NCBI GenBank assembly: GCA_963932145.1
Contig: OZ010579.1
Location: 135,967,127-136,031,126, forward strand
Direction of reading: 5' to 3'
DNA from: Acanthosepion lycidas
Lineage: Eukaryota; Mollusca; Cephalopoda; Sepiida; Sepiidae
Length of the DNA: 64,000 nucleotides
The notes under the pieces are model-generated. The model ran no database searches and had not been told where the DNA came from. It was given only the letters and a program-made list of their open reading frames with translations. The position numbers and the translations under genes were made by a program. Of the stretch, positions 58,619 to 64,000 are shown piece after piece; positions within the stretch are counted from its first letter, which is position 1, and each line of letters opens with the position of its first letter.

Positions 58619-60778
58619 CATTTGTTGGTAGTGATTTTATTAGCCTATTAGATGCACAATGAGTTGGAGAATCAGATAAACCCCACTTCCGGTAGCCTAG
58701 CTGCAAGAGAAATGCCTTAAATTGCCGTTTGAAGCTTCAACTTTGGGTTCCCAGTTCCCGTTATTTGGGTATCGAAAAAAAAAGTCGATTAAGATTTGTC
58801 ATTTTTGGTAGTGATTTTATTAGCCTATTAGATGCACAATGAGTTGGAGAATCTGATAAAACCCACTTCCGGTAGCCTAGCTGCAAGAGAAATGCCTTAA
58901 ATTGCCGTTTGAAGCTTCAACTTTGGGTTCCCAGTTCCCGTTATTTGGGTATCGAAAAAAAAAGTCGATTTAGATTTGTCATTTCTGGTAGTGATTTTAT
59001 TACCCTATTAGATGCACAATGAGTTGGAGAATCTGATAAACCCCACTTCCGGTAGCCTAGCTGCAAGAGAAATGCCTTAAATTGCCGTTTGAAGCTTCAA
59101 CTTTGGGTTCCCAGTTCCCGTTATTTGGGTATCGAAAAAAAAAGTCGATTAAGATTTGTCATTTTTGGTAGTGATTTTATTAGCCTATTAGATGCACAAT
59201 GAGTTGGAGAATCTGATAAACCCCACTTCCGGTAGCCTAGCTGCAAGAGAAATGCCTTAAATTGCCGTTTGAAGCTTCAACTTTGGGTTCCCAGTTCCCG
59301 TTATTTGGGTATCGAAAAAAAAAGTCGATTAAGATTTGTCATTTTTGGTAGTGATTTTATTAGCCTATTAGATGCACAATGAGTTGGAGAATCAGATAAA
59401 CCCCACTTCCGGTAGCCTAGCTGCAAGAAAAATGCCTTAAATTGCCGTTTGAAGCTTCAACTTTGGGTTCCCAGTTCCCGTTATTTGGGTATCGAAAAAA
59501 AAAGTCGATTAAGATTTGTCATTTTTCGTAGTGATTTTATTAGCCTATTAGATGCACAATGAGTTGGAGAATCTGATAAACCCCACTTCCGGTAAGCTAG
59601 CTGCAAGAGAAATACCTTAAATTGCCGTTTGAAGCTTCAACTTTGGGTTCCCAGTTCCCGTTATTTGGGTATCGAAAGAAAAAGTCGATTAAGATTTGTC
59701 ATTTTTGGTAGTGATTTTATTAGCCTATTAGATGCACAATGAGTTGGAGAATCAGATAAACCCCACTTCCGGTAGCCTAGCTGCAAGAGAAATGCCTTAA
59801 ATTGCCGTTTGAAGCATCAACTTTTGGTTCCCAGTTCGCGTTATTTGGGTATAGAAAAAAAAAGTCGATTACGATTTGTCATTTTTGGTAGTGATTTTAT
59901 TGGCTTATTAGATGCACAATGAGTTGGAGAATCTGATAAACCTCACTTCCGGTAGCCTAGCTGCAAGAGAAATGCCTTAAATCGCCGTTTGTAGCTTCAA
60001 CTTTGGGTTCCCAGTTTGCGTTATTTGGGTAAAGAAAAAAAAAGTCGATTACGATTTGTCATTTTTGGTAGTGATTTTATTGGCTTATTAGAGGCACAAT
60101 GAGTTGGAGAATCTGATAAACCCCACTTCCGGTATCCTAGCTGCAAGAGAAATGCCTTAAATCTCCGTTTGAAGCTTCAACTTTGGGGTCCCAGTTCGCG
60201 TTATTTGGATATCGAAAAAAAAAGTCGATTTCGATTTGTCATTTTTGGTTGTGATTTTATTGGCTTATTAGATGCACAATGAGTTGGAGAATCTGATAAA
60301 CCCCCCTTCCGGTAGCCTAGCTGCAAGAGAAATGCCTTAAATTGCCGTTTGAAGCTTCAACTTTGGGTTCCCAGTTCCCGTTATTTGGGTATCGAAAAAA
60401 AAAGTCGATTAAGATTTGTCATTTTTGGTAGTGATTTTATTAGCCTATTAGATGCACAATGAGTTGGAGAATAAGATAAACCCCACTTCCGGTAGCCTAG
60501 CTGCAAGAGAAATGCCTTAAATTGCCGTTTGAAGCTTCAACTTTGGGTTCCCAGTTCCCGTTATTTGGGTATCGAAAAAAAAAGTCGATTAAGATTTGTC
60601 ATTTTTGGTAGTGATTCTTTTAGCCTATTAGATGCACAATGAGTTGGAGAATCAGATAAACTCCACTTCCGGTAGCCTAGCTGCAAGGGAAATGCCTTAA
60701 ATTGCTGCTTGAAGCTTCAACTTTGGGTTCCCAGTTCCCGTTATTTGGGTATCGAAAAAAAAGTCGATTAAGATTTGT
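58619..60778 (+). repeat. Block 8 HOR unit 1 (12 monomers, 2160 bp)
   Basis: Complete order as given for the block. The length is exact because one tttgttgg insertion (+1) is balanced by one A8 tract (-1, near 60760). Confidence 0.85.
59700..60419 (+). repeat. Divergent monomer cluster, copy 1
   Basis: Four consecutive monomers depart more from the consensus than any others: gcatcaacttttgg, ttcgcg, atagaaa, tggctta, aaatcgcc, tttgcg, aaagaaa, gaggc, tatcct, aaatctcc, ggggtccc, ggatatcg, tttcgat, ggttgtg. They are still full 180-bp units. They may be an older lineage or import from another array. Confidence 0.85.
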
Positions 60779-63659
60779 CATTTGTTGGTAGTGATTTTAT
60801 TAGCCTATTAGATGCACAATGAGTTGGAGAATCAGATAAACCCCACTTCCGGTAGCCTAGCTGCAAGAGAAATGCCTTAAATTGCCGTTTGAAGCTTCAA
60901 CTTTGGGTTCCCAGTTCCCGTTATTTGGGTATCGAAAAAAAAAGTCGATTAAGATTTGTCATTTTTGGTAGTGATTTTATTAGCCTATTAGATGCACAAT
61001 GAGTTGGAGAATCTGATAAAACCCACTTCCGGTAGCCTAGCTGCAAGAGAAATGCCTTAAATTGCCGTTTGAATCTTCAACTTTGGGTTCCCAGTTCCCG
61101 TTATTTGGGTATCGAAAAAAAAAGTCGATTTAGATTTGTCATTTCTGGTAGTGATTTTATTACCCTATTAGATGCACAATGAGTTGGAGAATCTGATAAA
61201 CCCCACTTCCGGTAGCCTAGCTGCAAGAGAAATGCCTTAAATTGCCGTTTGAAGCTTCAACTTTGGGTTCCCAGTTCCCGTTATTTGGGTATCGAAAAAA
61301 AAAGTCGATTAAGATTTGTCATTTTTGGTAGTGATTTTATTAGCCTATTAGATGCACAATGAGTTGGAGAATCTGATAAACCCCACTTCCGGTAGCCTAG
61401 CTGCAAGAGAAATGCCTTAAATTGCCGTTTGAAGCTTCAACTTTGGGTTCCCAGTTCCCGTTATTTGGGTATCGAAAAAAAAAGTCGATTAAGATTTGTC
61501 ATTTTTGGTAGTGATTTTATTAGCCTATTAGATGCACAATGAGTTGGAGAATCAGATAAACCCCACTTCCGGTAGCCTAGCTGCAAGAAAAATGCCTTAA
61601 ATTGCCGTTTGAAGCTTCAACTTTGGGTTCCCAGTTCCCGTTATTTGGGTATCGAAAAAAAAAGTCGATTAAGATTTGTCATTTTTCGTAGTGATTTTAT
61701 TAGCCTATTAGATGCACAATGAGTTGGAGAATCTGATAAACCCCACTTCCGGTAAGCTAGCTGCAAGAGAAATACCTTAAATTGCCGTTTGAAGCTTCAA
61801 CTTTGGGTTCCCAGTTCCCGTTATTTGGGTATCGAAAGAAAAAGTCGATTACGATTTGTCATTTTTGGTAGTGATTTTATTACCCTATTAGATGCACAAT
61901 GAGTTGGAGAATCTGATAAACCCCACTTCCGGTAGCCTAGCTGCAAGAGAAATGCCTTAAATTGCCGTTTGAAGCTTCAACTTTGGGTTCCCAGTTCCCG
62001 TTATTTGGGTATCGAAAAAAAAAGTCGATTAAGATTTGTCATTTTTGGTAGTGATTTTATTAGCCTATTAGATGCACAATGAGTTGGAGAATCTGATAAA
62101 CCCCACTTCCGGTAGCCTAGCTGCAAGAGAAATGCCTTAAATTGCCGTTTGAATCTTCAACTTTGGGTTCCCAGTTCCCGTTATTTGGGTATCGAAAAAA
62201 AAAGTCGATTAAGATTTGTCATTTTTGGTAGTGATTTTATTAGCCTATTAGATGCACAATGAGTTGGAGAATCAGATAAACCCCACTTCCGGTAGCCTAG
62301 CTGCAAGAAAAATGCCTTAAATTGCCGTTTGAAGCTTCAACTTTGGGTTCCCAGTTCCCGTTATTTGGGTTTCGAAAAAAAAAGTCGATTAAGATTTGTC
62401 ATTTTTCGTAGTGATTTTATTAGCCTATTAGATGCACAATGAGTTGGAGAATCTGATAAACCCCACTTCCGGTAAGCTAGCTGCAAGAGAAATACCTTAA
62501 ATTGCCGTTTGAAGCTTCAACTTTGGGTTCCCAGTTCCCGTTATTTGGGTATCGAAAGAAAAAGTCGATTAAGATTTGTCATTTTTGGTAGTGATTTTAT
62601 TAGCCTATTAGATGCACAATGAGTTGGAGAATCAGATAAACCCCACTTCCGGTAGCCTAGCTGCAAGAGAAATGCCTTAAATTGCCGTTTGAAGCATCAA
62701 CTTTTGGTTCCCAGTTCGCGTTATTTGGGTATAGAAAAAAAAAGTCGATTACGATTTGTCATTTTTGGTAGTGATTTTATTGGCTTATTAGATGCACAAT
62801 GAGTTGGAGAATCTGATAAACCTCACTTCCGGTAGCCTAGCTGCAAGAGAAATGCCTTAAATCGCCGTTTGTAGCTTCAACTTTGGGTTCCCAGTTTGCG
62901 TTATTTGGGTAAAGAAAAAAAAAGTCGATTACGATTTGTCATTTTTGGTAGTGATTTTATTGGCTTATTAGAGGCACAATGAGTTGGAGAATCTGATAAA
63001 CCCCACTTCCGTTATCCTAGCAGAAAGAGAAATGCCTTAAATCTCCGTTTGAAGCTTCAACTTTGGGGTCCCAGTTCGCGTTATTTGGATATCGAAAAAA
63101 AAAGTCGATTTCGATTTGTCATTTTTGGTTGTGATTTTATTGGCTTATTAGATGCACAATGAGTTGGAGAATCTGATAAACCCCACTTCCGGTAGCCTAG
63201 CTGCAAGAGAAATGCCTTAAATTGCCGTTTGAAGCTTCAACTTTGGGTTCCCAGTTCCCGTTATTTGGGTATCGAAAAAAAAAGTCGATTAAGATTTGTC
63301 ATTTTTGGTAGTGATTTTATTAGCCTATTAGATGCACAATGAGTTGGAGAATAAGATAAACCCCACTTCCGGTAGCCTAGCTGCAAGAGAAATGCCTTAA
63401 ATTGCCGTTTGAAGCTTCAACTTTGGGTTCCCAGTTCCCGTTATTTGGGTATCGAAAAAAAAAGTCGATTAAGATTTGTCATTTTTGGTAGTGATTTTAT
63501 TAGCCTATTAGATGCACAATGAGTTGGAGAATCAGATAAACTCCACTTCCAGTAGCCTAGCTGCAAGAGAAATGCCTTAAATTGCCGTTTGAAGCTTCAA
63601 CTTTGGGTTCCCAGTTCCCGTTATTTGGGTATCGAAAAAAAAAGTCGATTAAGATTTGT
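60779..63659 (+). repeat. Block 8 HOR unit 2 (16 monomers, 2881 bp)
   Basis: The same 12-mer with a four-monomer segment (ttaccctatt, ctg, caagaaaaat, gtaagct) present twice, at 61140-61859 and 61860-62579. The divergent cluster is consequently 2880 bp from that of unit 1. The exchange monomer at 61860 has a normal atttttgg start joined to ttaccctatt. Confidence 0.85.
62580..63299 (+). repeat. Divergent monomer cluster, copy 2
   Basis: Repeats 59700-60419 at 2880 bp offset with few changes, among them cgttatcctagcagaaag near 63010 and accccac where copy 1 has the private cccccct. Confidence 0.85.
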
Positions 63660-64000
63660 CATTTTTGGTAGTGATTTTATTAGCCTATTAGATGCACAAT
63701 GAGTTGGAGAATCTGATAAACCCCACTTCCGGTATGCTAGCTGCAAGAGAAATACCTTAAATTGCCGTTTGAAGCTTCAACTTTGGGTTCCCAGTTCCCG
63801 TTATTTGGGTATCGAAAAAAAAAGTCGATTAAGATTTGTCATTTTTGGTAGTGATTTTATTAGCCTATTAGATGCACAATGAGTTGGAGAATCAGATAAA
63901 CCCCACTTCCGGTAGCCTAGCTGCAAGAGAAATGCCTTAAATTGCCGTTTGAATCTTCAACTTTGGGTTCCCAGTTCCCGTTATTTGGGTATCGAAAAAA

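Larger units (their letters stand above)
1..64000 (+). repeat. 180-bp tandem satellite array (whole window)
   Basis: About 355 contiguous copies of one 180-bp unit fill the window with no spacer, always in the same orientation. Copies commonly share 97-100% of positions with the consensus. The array runs off both ends of the window: it opens at monomer position 1 and ends inside a monomer. Monomer size near one nucleosome, lack of genes and nested higher-order repeats are typical of centromeric or pericentromeric satellites in eukaryotes; that role is inference. I do not recognise the family. No unique DNA, mobile element or RNA gene was found anywhere in it. Confidence 0.98.
57357..64000 (+). 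repeat. Block 8: 12-monomer HOR (2160 bp)
   Basis: After a lead-in (57357-58618) with catatttgg/gaacaa, tttgttgg and an A11 tract, a 12-monomer unit is set: tttgttgg, aaaaccc, tctggtag/ttaccctatt, ctg, caagaaaaat, tttttcg/gtaagct/aatacc/gaaagaa, four divergent monomers, gaataag, and ctccac. Several marks are shared with block 3, so the two blocks have a common source. The last monomer (63840-64000) is cut by the window end at 161 bp. Confidence 0.87.

Noticed and set aside
1..64000. CRISPR array
   Set aside because: The repeats are regular, but the whole 180-bp unit is repeated with no unique spacers and no cas genes.
1..64000. Telomeric repeats, rDNA, transposons or LTRs within the array
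   Set aside because: No short G-rich telomeric motif, no rRNA-like stretch, no terminal repeats, target-site duplications or coding domains were seen; every base can be assigned to the 180-bp monomer or the 20-nt inverted insert.

Overview
The whole window is one uninterrupted, head-to-tail tandem satellite array. The monomer is 180 bp, about 39% G+C, and roughly 355 copies all point the same way from the first base to the last. There is no gene, RNA gene, transposon, unique spacer or array edge. The organism is almost certainly a eukaryote and the locus a centromeric, pericentromeric or other heterochromatic block: the unit is nucleosome-sized, the array is organised in nested higher-order repeats (HORs), and no coding sequence interrupts 64 kb. 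I do not recognise the monomer as a named satellite family, so I assign no species or clade.

Monomers usually differ from the consensus at zero to about five positions. I used these private variants as bar codes to read the higher-order structure. Monomer positions below count from the C of catttttgg (position 1; a perfect consensus copy is 541-720). Block 1 (1-16925) is built on a 13-monomer ancestral HOR that has been cut and expanded. Block 2 (16926-24847) holds 1620-bp and 1981-bp repeats. Block 3 (24848-31492) has a 14-monomer unit of about 2515 bp marked by a 175-bp short monomer. Block 4 (31493-35943) has a 2226-bp unit carrying a fold-back rearrangement. Block 5 (35944-42059) is two almost identical 3058-bp, 17-monomer units. 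Block 6 (42060-44037) is a short mosaic of 4-mers. Block 7 (44038-57356) has a 15-monomer, 2700-bp HOR in three successive versions. Block 8 (57357-64000) has a 12-monomer, 2160-bp HOR with a run of divergent monomers.

Nothing here works together as an operon or pathway. What the sequence records is the turnover of a satellite: unequal exchange in 180-bp register, hybrid monomers at exchange points, nested amplification, and one clear template-switch event (a 20-nt inverted copy forming a 34-bp hairpin at 33538-33571) that was itself amplified at 35764-35797. All short open frames of 60-63 codons are by-products of the repeat. They start at TTG, not ATG, and appear only where a particular variant or A-tract length removes a stop or shifts the frame.
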